Shown here: positions 1 through 5,145 of the stretch, in pieces
Position numbering within the stretch: the first letter of the stretch is position 1
Layout of the letters: every line of letters begins with the position of its first letter
Assembly (NCBI GenBank): GCA_900555345.1
Contig: USKS01000132.1
Location: 1-5,145, forward strand
Origin: an uncultured Eubacteriales bacterium
GTDB lineage: Bacteria; Bacillota_A; Clostridia; Oscillospirales; CAG-272
Direction of reading: 5' to 3'
DNA: 5,145 nt
The notes under the pieces: model-generated
Told to the model about the DNA's origin: nothing
Database searches by the model: none
The model's input: only the letters and a program-made list of their open reading frames with translations
Made by a program: the position numbers and the translations under genes

Positions 1-10
1 GTCGGGGGAG

Positions 11-55
11 TGTGAGGGCGGCTACTGCCGGGACAGTAGCCCCCTCACATCTTTT
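11..55 (+). terminator. Intrinsic terminator of an upstream plus-strand gene outside the window
   Basis: The arms at 12-27 and 34-48 pair over 15 base pairs with one bulged C at 19 and a six-base loop (28-33). T11 and A49 can extend the stem. A T-rich tail (TCTTTT, 50-55) follows on the plus strand, which gives the polarity. It probably ends a gene to the left of the window, convergent with the hydrolase gene. One plus frame reaches a TGA at 13-15, but four codons are too few to identify a product. Nothing recognisable lies between this hairpin and the next terminator (56-160). Confidence 0.7.
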
Positions 56-160
56 ACTTAAGTTAGGCAAGCTGACATCAAAGTTTGAAATGCTTTCCCA
101 ATTTCGGAAAACCGAAACTTAACCGTCCGCCGTCGGCTGTCTCTGCCCAAAGTTCGCCGT

Positions 161-205
161 TTAAATAAAAGCTCGGACGGCAGCGCCGTCCGAGCTTTTA
201 TTTAA
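161..205 (-). terminator. Perfect 21-bp hairpin terminator of the hydrolase gene, probably bidirectional
   Basis: Bases 161-181 and 185-205 are perfect reverse complements around a three-base AGC loop. The GC-rich core (GCTCGGACGGC) is flanked by an A-tract on one side and a T-tract on the other. This gives a U-run (TTTTATTT) after the stem on either strand, so the structure can stop both the minus-strand hydrolase transcript and read-through from the left. The TAA stop of the hydrolase gene (204-202) lies inside the outer AT-rich part of the stem. Confidence 0.9.
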
Positions 206-1989
206 TATATGGCAACCTCGTGCATAAATCTGTCGATAAGATCAAGCTGGCTGAGCTTGTTTTCGCGCAGCCATGCCGTTCTGTAATCGCGGAGCCATTC
301 CTCAACGTCGTACAGAAGCTGCACCTTGTCCTGATAGCCCTCAACGCCCTTGATCTTCAGGCATACGCGGTTCATAAGCTGGATCGCGCGGCAGGCGATA
401 ACAAGATCGCGCATTCTGTCGTCGTCCGTGCTGACGGAGTTTATAAGGCGGATCGTTTCGTCGAGCGTCGCGATGTGCTCGATAGCCTTTGCGGTGTCGC
501 AGTTGAGCTCGGTCACTCTGCCCTCGACGGTGTTTGCGCTGTACCAGTACATGAACTCCATCCAGTCGCAGGTGCGCTCGCAGCGGCCCATGGTGCGGAT
601 GACCTCTATCATATTGACTTCGTCCGAGTCGTACAGAAGAGAGCTTGCTGCCATCTCAAACTCGGGGGTGAGCTCGCTTTGGCATCTCCAGCTCTTCTGC
701 GCGCCGATGACCATGCCGTACAGCGAGCAGTTGAATGCGCAGATGTTGCCGAAATCGCCCCAGTTTGTATTGAGGATGCCCCTTGCGCCGTACTTTGCGC
801 CGTAGTCCATAAGCTTTGTGATATTGCCCTCGCTGCGGTCGATCTCCTCGACGAAGCGGTTCCAGCTTGATGTGCCGGGGCAGACGATCTGGTTGAGGCC
901 CGCGTCCGCAAAAGCTTTCACCTTGCTCTCGTCGGGATCGGAAACGTACGTCCAGTTGAGCATGATGGTATCCTTGGGGATATAGTGCAGCTTATCGGGC
1001 TGCTCAAGCGCGATATCGCCCCACATCATGACGGTCTTGCCGCGGCTCTTGACGTGGTCGATGATCTTCATAAGGAACTTGAAATACTCCTCGCCCGCGT
1101 CCTTGCCGGCGTTTCTTCCGCGGCAGAGGTCAAAGGTCTCATCGCAGCAGATGTTGAATTTATCGGAGCGGAACAGGGGGATAAACTGGTCGATAAGGCT
1201 CGAAACCAGCTTTATGCTGTCCTCGTTCGAAACGTCGATGGTGTGGTGCGCCATCTTTTCAAGCCAGTACATCTGGCAGGGTTTCCAGTCCTCCATTTCG
1301 CAGAGGTGCTTGTACTTGTCGCTCTGCAGAAGGTTGTAAAGGTGACCGAATGTGGCAATGGACGGCACAAGCTCGATAAAGTTATCGTAGCAGTAGTCGT
1401 CAAGCGCCATGATCTCCTCTGCGGTGAGCACGTCCTGCGCGCTCATGATGCCGTCGTACTCAACGAACTCGTACGCATCCTCCACATAAAGCTGCAAAGC
1501 GTTTATCTTGTAGTATGCCAGAAGGTCGGTTATGTGGCAAAGCTGCTTGAGAGTGGGCACTCTGCCGCGGGTAACGTCGTGATAAAAGCCTCTTTCGGAG
1601 AAATCGGGCTTATCCTCGATGTGGCAGTAGGGCAGGCTGTCGCCGTACTCGTGAATGATCTGGCGCAGGGTCTGCACGCCATAGTATGCGCCTGCGGCGC
1701 CGGCACCCTTTATGGTGACACCCTCGGCGTTAATGTCGAGCGTGTAGCTCTCTCCGTCCTCGCCGTGGGAGATATGTACTCTCGCGTGCTTTGCCGCGCC
1801 GCAGCCCTCGCCGCATACGCGCAGCTTTACGGGGGACTGGCGGAGCTCGTCGATCTCGCCCTTGAGCGTTGCGGCAATTTTAGAAACTCGTCTGTCGCTG
1901 CCGTTTTTCAGCGCGACCGAACACAGCGTGTCCAGCGCGACGGTGCCCTCATCCAGCTCGCAATGCAGGGGGGTAGGAATTATTTTCAT
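202..1989 (-). CDS. Cytoplasmic family 20 glycoside hydrolase (exo-beta-N-acetylhexosaminidase, GcnA/GH20C-like)
   Basis: This 595-residue enzyme is predicted to remove terminal beta-linked GlcNAc or GalNAc by the substrate-assisted mechanism of family 20. Residues 1-125 form the small alpha/beta domain, ending in a segment around GAGAAGAYYGVQTLRQ. The TIM-barrel follows from the DKPDFSERG motif (126-134), where Arg133 fits the family's sugar-binding arginine. The catalytic Asp-Glu pair is Asp283-Glu284 in NICCDET. Tryptophans that may line the pocket occur in MMWGD (323), LNWTY (346), SSWNRF (376) and TNWGDFG (410). Residues from about 440 form a predicted helical C-terminal region. The ATG at 1989 was chosen because AAAGAG lies six bases upstream. 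An in-frame ATG at 2079 would precede the predicted transcription start and adds only a hydrophilic extension. No signal peptide or membrane segment is seen, so the substrate is probably an imported or internally released oligosaccharide. The gene appears monocistronic. Family assignment is confident. The GcnA/GH20C subgroup is inferred from length, absence of a signal and motif style; exact substrate is unknown. Confidence 0.88.
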   Translation of the reverse strand: MKIIPTPLHCELDEGTVALDTLCSVALKNGSDRRVSKIAATLKGEIDELRQSPVKLRVCGEGCGAAKHARVHISHGEDGESYTLDINAEGVTIKGAGAAGAYYGVQTLRQIIHEYGDSLPYCHIEDKPDFSERGFYHDVTRGRVPTLKQLCHITDLLAYYKINALQLYVEDAYEFVEYDGIMSAQDVLTAEEIMALDDYCYDNFIELVPSIATFGHLYNLLQSDKYKHLCEMEDWKPCQMYWLEKMAHHTIDVSNEDSIKLVSSLIDQFIPLFRSDKFNICCDETFDLCRGRNAGKDAGEEYFKFLMKIIDHVKSRGKTVMMWGDIALEQPDKLHYIPKDTIMLNWTYVSDPDESKVKAFADAGLNQIVCPGTSSWNRFVEEIDRSEGNITKLMDYGAKYGARGILNTNWGDFGNICAFNCSLYGMVIGAQKSWRCQSELTPEFEMAASSLLYDSDEVNMIEVIRTMGRCERTCDWMEFMYWYSANTVEGRVTELNCDTAKAIEHIATLDETIRLINSVSTDDDRMRDLVIACRAIQLMNRVCLKIKGVEGYQDKVQLLYDVEEWLRDYRTAWLRENKLSQLDLIDRFMHEVAIY

Positions 1990-1993
1990 AATG

Positions 1994-2001
1994 ATCTCTT
2001 T
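1994..2001 (-). promoter_or_regulatory. Ribosome binding site of the hydrolase gene
   Basis: The minus-strand sequence AAAGAGAT has its AAAGAG core six bases before the ATG at 1989. It decides the start in favour of this ATG over the one at 2079. It begins immediately after the 3' arm of a 9-bp hairpin, so folding of that hairpin could influence ribosome access. Confidence 0.65.
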
Positions 2002-2064
2002 CTGCCGACAGGCTCTGTCGGCAGCGCGAAAAAGTGTATTCAGAGCCGTACTCTGTTTTCGCGC
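2002..2064 (-). promoter_or_regulatory. Structured 5' leader of the hydrolase gene with two hairpins
   Basis: Reading along the minus-strand transcript, the first hairpin pairs GCGCGAAAA (2064-2056) with TTTTCGCGC (2032-2024). Inside it, CAGAG pairs with CTCTG (2055-2051 with 2045-2041) around a five-base loop, leaving an eight-base asymmetric bulge. The second hairpin is a perfect 9-bp stem, CTGCCGACA (2024-2016) with TGTCGGCAG (2010-2002), around a GAGCC loop, and abuts the ribosome binding site. A seven-base stretch of the first (2041-2047) is also exactly complementary to 2011-2017 in the second, so an alternative pairing or loop contact is possible. Neither hairpin is followed by a U-run, so simple intrinsic termination is unlikely. 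The structure is seen; a regulatory role is inference. It matches no riboswitch class I recognise. Confidence 0.5.
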
Positions 2065-2080
2065 ATTATCTATCAGCATA

Positions 2081-2109
2081 ATTATATAATATTGCCGCCG
2101 CTATTTCAA
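2081..2109 (-). promoter_or_regulatory. Sigma-A type promoter of the hydrolase gene
   Basis: On the minus strand, TTGAAA (2109-2104) is separated by exactly 17 bases from TATAAT (2086-2081), a perfect -10 hexamer. Transcription should begin near 2074, giving a leader of about 85 bases before the ATG at 1989. Confidence 0.8.
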
Positions 2110-2141
2110 TAGGCGAAGGGATATTTTTCCGCTCGGGCGGG

Positions 2142-2167
2142 GGACTTTTCGGTTCTTAGAAAAGTCC
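2142..2167. repeat. GGACTTTTC hairpin in the divergent intergenic region
   Basis: Bases 2142-2150 (GGACTTTTC) and 2159-2167 (GAAAAGTCC) form a perfect 9-bp stem around an eight-base loop. The hairpin lies between the two divergent promoters, upstream of both, so it is not part of either predicted transcript. It is followed by a small CGGC-TGC-GCCG hairpin (2173-2183). A closely similar GGACTTTTT hairpin lies downstream of the kinase gene (4957-4988), suggesting a shared interspersed repeat family rather than a gene-specific terminator. Confidence 0.5.
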
Positions 2168-2277
2168 GGTGACGGCTGCGCCGCCGAAATCTTACGCTTT
2201 ATCGGGCGAGCCTTTCGTTTTCACGGGGGACGTTCGGAAGACTTATGGTAACGCGCCTGCCCCTTTTCGGATTTATG

Positions 2278-2306
2278 TTGAAAAATGCATTTCCGAGTGT
2301 TAAAAT
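2278..2306 (+). promoter_or_regulatory. Extended -10 promoter of the two-component operon
   Basis: TTGAAA (2278-2283) is separated by 17 bases from TAAAAT (2301-2306), which is preceded by an extended -10 TG at 2298-2299. The surrounding stretch is more AT-rich than the genes. Transcription would begin near 2313, giving a leader of about 95 bases before the regulator ATG at 2408. The PHO-box-like repeat lies just downstream of this start. Confidence 0.7.
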
Positions 2307-2321
2307 ACAGATAGTGGTGGG

Positions 2322-2343
2322 ATTTTACTTAAATTTTACATAT
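2322..2343 (+). promoter_or_regulatory. 11-bp tandem direct repeat resembling a PHO box
   Basis: ATTTTACTTAA (2322-2332) is followed directly by ATTTTACATAT (2333-2343). The first seven bases are identical, and the embedded TTTACT and TTTACA are spaced at 11 bp. PhoB/PhoP-type regulators are known to bind direct repeats of this period, with TT(A/T/C)ACA-like half-sites in Firmicutes. Its position just upstream of the regulator gene suggests autoregulation. It lies downstream of the extended -10 promoter, where binding would hinder transcription. It lies about 21 bases upstream of a second, weaker -10-like TATACA (2365-2370), for which it would be in an activating position. Which applies cannot be decided from sequence. 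Confidence 0.5.
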
Positions 2344-2407
2344 GCGCGCTATCCGATCTTACCTTATACAATTAAAATATGCTTAGATACAGAAAGGACA
2401 TTCCGCT

Positions 2408-3082
2408 ATGATCTACTGTGTTGAGGACGATACCGGCATCCGTGAGTTGATGATATATACTCTGAAAGCCTCCGGCTTTGAGGCACAGGGCTTTGCGGAG
2501 GCATCGGAGTTCTGGCAGGCTTTGTCGGAAAAGCTGCCGGAGCTTATACTGCTTGACATAATGCTTCCGGGTGAGGACGGGATCACGGTGCTTGAAAAGC
2601 TGAGACACCGAGCCGATACCGCCAAGGTGCCCGTGATAATGGCGTCTGCCAAGGGAACGGAGTTTGACAGGGTCAAGGGTCTTGACTGCGGCGCTGACGA
2701 TTATCTGTCGAAGCCCTTCGGCATGATGGAAATGGTGTCCCGTGTGCGCGCGGTCCTCAGAAGAAGCGCGCCGCAGAAAAGCGACAGCGTTCTGAGGCTT
2801 TGCGGCATAGAGCTTAACATTGCCGAGCACAGGGTGATATCGGATTCAAAAGAAGTTCAGCTGACGCTGAAGGAATTTGAGCTTTTGCGTCTGTTTATGG
2901 AAAATCCCGGTTATGTATTCAGCCGCGAGCTGCTGCTCTCCCGCATATGGGGCGAAGAATTTGTGGGCGAGAGCCGCACGGTGGACGTGCACGTAGGCAC
3001 GCTTCGTCAGAAGCTCGGCGCGCCGGGAGAGGCAATAGAAACCGTGCGCGGCGTGGGCTACCGCATGTGCAGAAAAGGCTGA
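2408..3082 (+). CDS. PhoB/OmpR-family response regulator
   Basis: This 224-residue DNA-binding regulator is the first gene of a two-gene operon with the kinase downstream. The receiver domain spans about residues 1-115. The acidic pocket is Glu6, Asp7 and Asp8, the phosphoacceptor is Asp50 in LILLDIMLPGEDG, the switch hydroxyl is Ser80 (a threonine in many relatives), the switch aromatic is Tyr99, and the conserved lysine is Lys102 in SKPF. A winged-helix output domain of the OmpR/PhoB type covers about 130-224, with a recognition-helix region around SRTVDVHVGTLRQKLG and the closing hairpin ETVRGVGYRM. AAAGGA nine bases upstream supports the ATG. The length is typical and all key residues are present, so it should be functional. 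Pairing with a PhoR-like kinase and a PHO-box-like repeat upstream favours a PhoP/PhoB role, but no phosphate genes are in the window, so no symbol is assigned. Confidence 0.92.
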   Translation: MIYCVEDDTGIRELMIYTLKASGFEAQGFAEASEFWQALSEKLPELILLDIMLPGEDGITVLEKLRHRADTAKVPVIMASAKGTEFDRVKGLDCGADDYLSKPFGMMEMVSRVRAVLRRSAPQKSDSVLRLCGIELNIAEHRVISDSKEVQLTLKEFELLRLFMENPGYVFSRELLLSRIWGEEFVGESRTVDVHVGTLRQKLGAPGEAIETVRGVGYRMCRKG

Positions 3083-3130
3083 CGGATCGCCCCTGACAGA
3101 CAGGCAAACGAAAGGACGGACAGAGGTTTT

Positions 3131-4795
3131 ATGACAAAACGTATTTTTAAGGCAATATGCATTGTGGCAATTTCGGTATTTACCGCATCCCTTGCAATTG
3201 TAATGGGGATACTGTACGGCTATCTGTCCGGCTCGCGCACCGAGCAGCTCAAGATAGAAACGGATATGTGCGCCGGCGGCGTTGAAGCGGGCGGCATGAA
3301 TTATATAACCTCGCTGGACACCAGCGGATGGCGCCTTACATGGATCGCCGGGGACGGCACCGTTCTGTACGACAGCGAAACGGACAGCTCGCAGATGGAG
3401 AACCACAACGAGCGCGAAGAGGTCAAAGAGGCGCGCAAAAACGGCTACGGCGAAAGCGTGCGCTACTCCACAACGCTCACCGAGCGTCAGATGTACTGCG
3501 CAAAGCTTCTCGACGACGGCACGGTGCTTCGTCTTTCCGATTCGCAGTACACCTGGTGGACCATACTGCTCAGCATGATGCAGCCCATACTGTTTATAGT
3601 GACCGTTGCGGTCGCGATATCGCTGCTGCTCGCGTTCAGACTTTCCAAGAATATCGTAAAGCCTCTCAACTCTCTGAATCTTGACTCGCCTCTCGAAAAC
3701 AGCGCGTATCCCGAGCTTGAGCCGCTTCTCAGCCGACTTGCCGCTCAGCAGCATCAGCTGAAGCTGCAGGCGTCGGAGCTTGAGCGCAAGCGCAACGAAT
3801 TTCTGACCGCCACGGACAAAATGATGGAGGGTATAGTTCTTCTCAGCGACAGGGGGGAGCTTCTCAGCATAAACGCGGCGGCGTCCCGTCTTCTGGGCGT
3901 AAGCCCCTACTGCGTGGGCAAGGACATACTGCTTCTCAACAATTCGTACGAGATGCAGGAGCTTGTTCACCGCGCGCTTTCCGGCGAGCACACGGAAACG
4001 ACGCTTCCCGTCGGCGGCTCCGACTATCAGATAAACGCGACGCCCGTCATGTCGGACGGCAAGGTCGCGGGTGCGGCGCTTGTGATATTCGACGTTACCG
4101 AAAAGGAAAAGGCGGAGCAGATCCGCCGCGAATTCACCGCAAATGTTTCCCACGAGCTGAAGACCCCGCTGCAGAGCATATCCGGCTGCGCGGAGCTGCT
4201 TTCAAACGGTATGGTAAAGCCTGAGGATGTTCCCGAGTTTTCTCACAGGATATATTCGGAATCGCAGCGGCTCATATCCCTTGTGGAGGATATAATCGGT
4301 CTGTCGAGGCTTGATGAGGGCGCCGAGGATATGCAGCGCACGAATGTTGATCTGCACAAACTTGCAGAAACGGCGATAGACCGTCTTTCAAACGCGGCAA
4401 AGGAAGCGGGAGTAGCTCTCGAGCTTTGCGGCGATGGCGCGGAAGTGTACGGAATACCGCAGCTTCTGGGAACAATAGTTTACAATCTGTGCGACAATGC
4501 CATTAAATACAACCGTCGCGGCGGCAGCGTTACGGTGACGACCGAGAACGGCGCGGGCGGAGTAACGCTTACAGTCAGCGATACGGGCATAGGTATACCG
4601 AAGGATCAGCAGGACCGTATTTTCGAGCGGTTCTACCGTGTTGACAAGAGCCACTCCAAGGACGTCGGCGGCACGGGGCTGGGTCTTTCCATAGTCAAGC
4701 ACGCGGCGCTCCTGCATAACGCAACGGTTTCCGTTGACAGCACCCCCGGCGCAGGCACAACGTTCACGGTGTTCTTCCCCTCCGCAGCGGAGTAA
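3131..4795 (+). CDS. PhoR-like membrane sensor histidine kinase with PAS domain
   Basis: This 554-residue kinase is the likely partner of the regulator, whose stop is 48 bases upstream. A first membrane helix (about 8-32) and a second (about 143-168) enclose an extracytoplasmic sensor domain of about 110 residues containing WIAGDGTVLYDS, MENHNEREEV and DDGTVLRLS, a pattern seen in clostridial PhoR-type sensors. A short HAMP-like linker (about 170-205) and a coiled-coil stretch (205-225) lead to a PAS domain (about 226-325) and the dimerisation helix with phosphoacceptor His341 in NVSHELKTPLQ. The ATPase domain has the N-box Asn456 in NLCDNAIKY, the G1 box DTGIGIP (484-490), the F-box ERFYRV (499-504) and the G2 box GGTGLGLS (513-520). 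All catalytic motifs are intact. AGAGG lies four bases before the ATG, slightly close; AAAGGA lies 14 bases upstream. The signal is not shown by the sequence. Phosphate limitation is the family precedent, but cell-envelope stress is also possible. Confidence 0.92.
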   Translation: MTKRIFKAICIVAISVFTASLAIVMGILYGYLSGSRTEQLKIETDMCAGGVEAGGMNYITSLDTSGWRLTWIAGDGTVLYDSETDSSQMENHNEREEVKEARKNGYGESVRYSTTLTERQMYCAKLLDDGTVLRLSDSQYTWWTILLSMMQPILFIVTVAVAISLLLAFRLSKNIVKPLNSLNLDSPLENSAYPELEPLLSRLAAQQHQLKLQASELERKRNEFLTATDKMMEGIVLLSDRGELLSINAAASRLLGVSPYCVGKDILLLNNSYEMQELVHRALSGEHTETTLPVGGSDYQINATPVMSDGKVAGAALVIFDVTEKEKAEQIRREFTANVSHELKTPLQSISGCAELLSNGMVKPEDVPEFSHRIYSESQRLISLVEDIIGLSRLDEGAEDMQRTNVDLHKLAETAIDRLSNAAKEAGVALELCGDGAEVYGIPQLLGTIVYNLCDNAIKYNRRGGSVTVTTENGAGGVTLTVSDTGIGIPKDQQDRIFERFYRVDKSHSKDVGGTGLGLSIVKHAALLHNATVSVDSTPGAGTTFTVFFPSAAE

Positions 4796-4819
4796 GCATC
4801 CGCGAGGGTACGGTTTTTT

Positions 4820-4904
4820 GCGGGGCTCCGCGCCCCGCAGGGAACGGTATTGGCGGGGCTCCGCGCCCCGCAGGGAACGGTATTGGCGGGGCTCCGCGCC
4901 CCGC
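4820..4904. repeat. Tandem array of 33-bp units, each with a GC-rich hairpin
   Basis: Three identical 19-base cores (4820-4838, 4853-4871, 4886-4904) are each a hairpin of GCGGGGC and GCCCCGC around TCCGC. They are joined by two identical 14-base spacers (AGGGAACGGTATTG), giving an exact period of 33 bp. A degenerate spacer-like stretch (4805-4819, AGGGTACGGTTTTTT) precedes the first core. The array starts 25 bases after the kinase stop codon. Because 33 is divisible by three, it is open in several frames and yields artificial 11-residue peptide repeats, but there is no start signal supporting a gene. The perfect identity suggests recent duplication or slippage. Confidence 0.85.
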
Positions 4905-4932
4905 ACCCCGACATGAGGGATAGGAATTATAC

Positions 4933-4949
4933 ATGGGGCTTCGCCCCAT
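4933..4949. repeat. ATGGGGC-TTC-GCCCCAT hairpin
   Basis: This is a perfect 7-bp stem with a three-base loop, downstream of the 33-bp array. The preceding stretch (4915-4932) starts AGGGATAGG, resembling the array spacer AGGGAACGG, so it may be a diverged further unit of the same family. No U-run follows, which argues against a terminator. Confidence 0.5.
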
Positions 4950-4956
4950 ACCCTGA

Positions 4957-4988
4957 CTCGAGGACTTTTTTGGGAAAAAGTCCCCGAG
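4957..4988. repeat. Imperfect 14-bp hairpin of the GGACTTTTT type
   Basis: The arms 4957-4970 and 4975-4988 pair over 14 positions with one mismatch (A4961 opposite C4984) around a TGGG loop. The top of the stem is a run of T facing a run of A, so no U-run follows the stem. It shares the GGACTTTT/AAAAGTCC core with the hairpin at 2142-2167 on the other side of the two-component operon. It could slow or weakly end read-through from the kinase gene, but an interspersed repeat is the better explanation. Confidence 0.55.
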
Positions 4989-5013
4989 ACCCGAAAAACC
5001 GGACTGGATAAGG

Positions 5014-5019
5014 TATAAT
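5014..5019 (+). promoter_or_regulatory. Candidate -10 box (TATAAT)
   Basis: A perfect TATAAT is present at this position. The -35 region at a 17-base spacing is CCGAAA (4991-4996), a poor match, and there is no extended -10 TG directly upstream. If used, transcription would start near 5026 and meet the terminator after about 40 bases. It may therefore drive a very short RNA or a leader with an attenuator, or may simply be a chance match. Confidence 0.3.
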
Positions 5020-5038
5020 CCATCAAATGGAGATAGCG

Positions 5039-5068
5039 AACAAGGCTGCCGTACGGCAGCCTTGTTTT
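5039..5068 (+). terminator. Strong intrinsic terminator
   Basis: Bases 5039-5066 form a perfect 28-bp palindrome that folds as a 12-bp stem (AACAAGGCTGCC with GGCAGCCTTGTT) around a GTAC loop. It is followed by TTTTAT on the plus strand (5065-5070), giving the polarity. On the minus strand the tail after the stem is CGCTATC, which is not a U-run. It lies about 245 bases after the kinase stop and is the first convincing terminator for that operon, unless it ends a short RNA starting near 5026. The remaining 5069-5145 holds no recognisable gene. Confidence 0.8.
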
Positions 5069-5145
5069 ATGTGCAGTGAAAACTGCGTTTACAGTTTCTC
5101 CGACGAAATATAGAAACTAAAAGTCAGCAGTCTCAAAAAGTATAC

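Noticed and set aside
81..120. Weak nested inverted repeat (AAGTTT...AAACTT with inner TTTCGG-AAAA-CCGAAA)
   Set aside because: The arms are six bases each and AT-rich, the two stems compete for the same bases, and there is no U-run or adjacent gene signal.
985..2112. Plus-strand open frame of 375 codons opposite the hydrolase gene
   Set aside because: It is antisense to the family 20 catalytic domain and runs through the hydrolase promoter and leader. The composition (repeated Val, Leu, Ala, His) is typical of a shadow frame in GC-rich coding sequence.
2846..4153. Long minus-strand open frame of 435 codons opposite the regulator and kinase genes
   Set aside because: It lies fully antisense to coding sequence with intact regulator and kinase motifs, its translation is a low-complexity mix rich in Arg, Ala, His and Val with no recognisable domain, and it spans two unrelated genes.
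4820..4904. CRISPR array
   Set aside because: The spacers between the repeated palindromes are identical and only 14 bases long, whereas CRISPR spacers are unique and about 30 bases; no cas genes are present.
4734..5026. Open frames through the 33-bp repeat giving 11-residue peptide repeats on both strands
   Set aside because: They arise because the repeat period is a multiple of three. Several frames on both strands are open at once, and no ribosome binding site or conserved domain supports any of them.
5027..5113. 28-codon plus-strand frame starting at the ATG after the TATAAT box
   Set aside because: It has no ribosome binding site, reads through the terminator hairpin, and has no recognisable composition; a chance frame is the simpler explanation.
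5073..5118. Overlapping inverted repeats: GCAGT-GAAA-ACTGC and AGTTTCT...AGAAACT
   Set aside because: The stems are only 5-7 bp, mutually overlapping and AT-rich, and the region is cut by the window edge, so chance cannot be excluded.
5089..5145. Possible C-terminal end of a minus-strand gene entering from the right (18 codons before TAA)
   Set aside because: The stretch is too short to be significant, a second minus frame is also open for several codons, and the nearest downstream hairpin lacks a U-run on that strand.

Overview
The window looks like a chromosomal segment from a moderately GC-rich Clostridia bacterium, probably of the Ruminococcaceae/Oscillospiraceae type. The main reasons are the clostridial PhoR-like layout of the histidine kinase, frequent ATA isoleucine codons in an otherwise GC-rich context, A/G-rich ribosome binding sites, and many short GC-rich hairpins between genes. 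The taxonomic call is an inference, because there is no rRNA or other marker gene here.

There are three genes in two divergent units. On the minus strand (1989 to 202) lies a single gene for a 595-residue cytoplasmic family 20 glycoside hydrolase (exo-beta-N-acetylhexosaminidase type). It has its own well-formed promoter (TTGAAA-17-TATAAT), a roughly 85-nt leader with two hairpins, and a perfect 21-bp hairpin terminator that contains the stop codon. On the plus strand (2408 to 4795) lies a two-gene operon for a PhoB/OmpR-family response regulator and a PhoR-like membrane histidine kinase. It is preceded by an extended -10 promoter and an 11-bp tandem direct repeat that resembles a PHO box.

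Region by region: 1-160 holds a terminator for a plus-strand gene outside the window and otherwise nothing I can recognise. 161-1989 is the hydrolase and its terminator. 1990-2407 is the divergent control region, with a GGACTTTTC hairpin between the two promoters. 2408-4795 is the two-component operon. 4796-5068 is non-coding and unusually rich in hairpins: three copies of a 33-bp tandem repeat, each with a GC-rich hairpin, then a GGGGC-TTC-GCCCC hairpin, then an imperfect 14-bp hairpin resembling the one in the divergent region, then a TATAAT box followed closely by a strong intrinsic terminator. 5069-5145 shows only weak overlapping inverted repeats.

Functionally, the kinase should sense an envelope or nutrient signal (phosphate is the family precedent) and phosphorylate the regulator at Asp50. 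The regulator may act on its own promoter through the 11-bp repeat. Control of the hydrolase by this pair is possible from the divergent arrangement, but no matching repeat is seen at the hydrolase promoter. I found no convincing new defence or mobile system. The most interesting parts are the hydrolase leader, the PHO-box-like repeat and the hairpin-rich tail.
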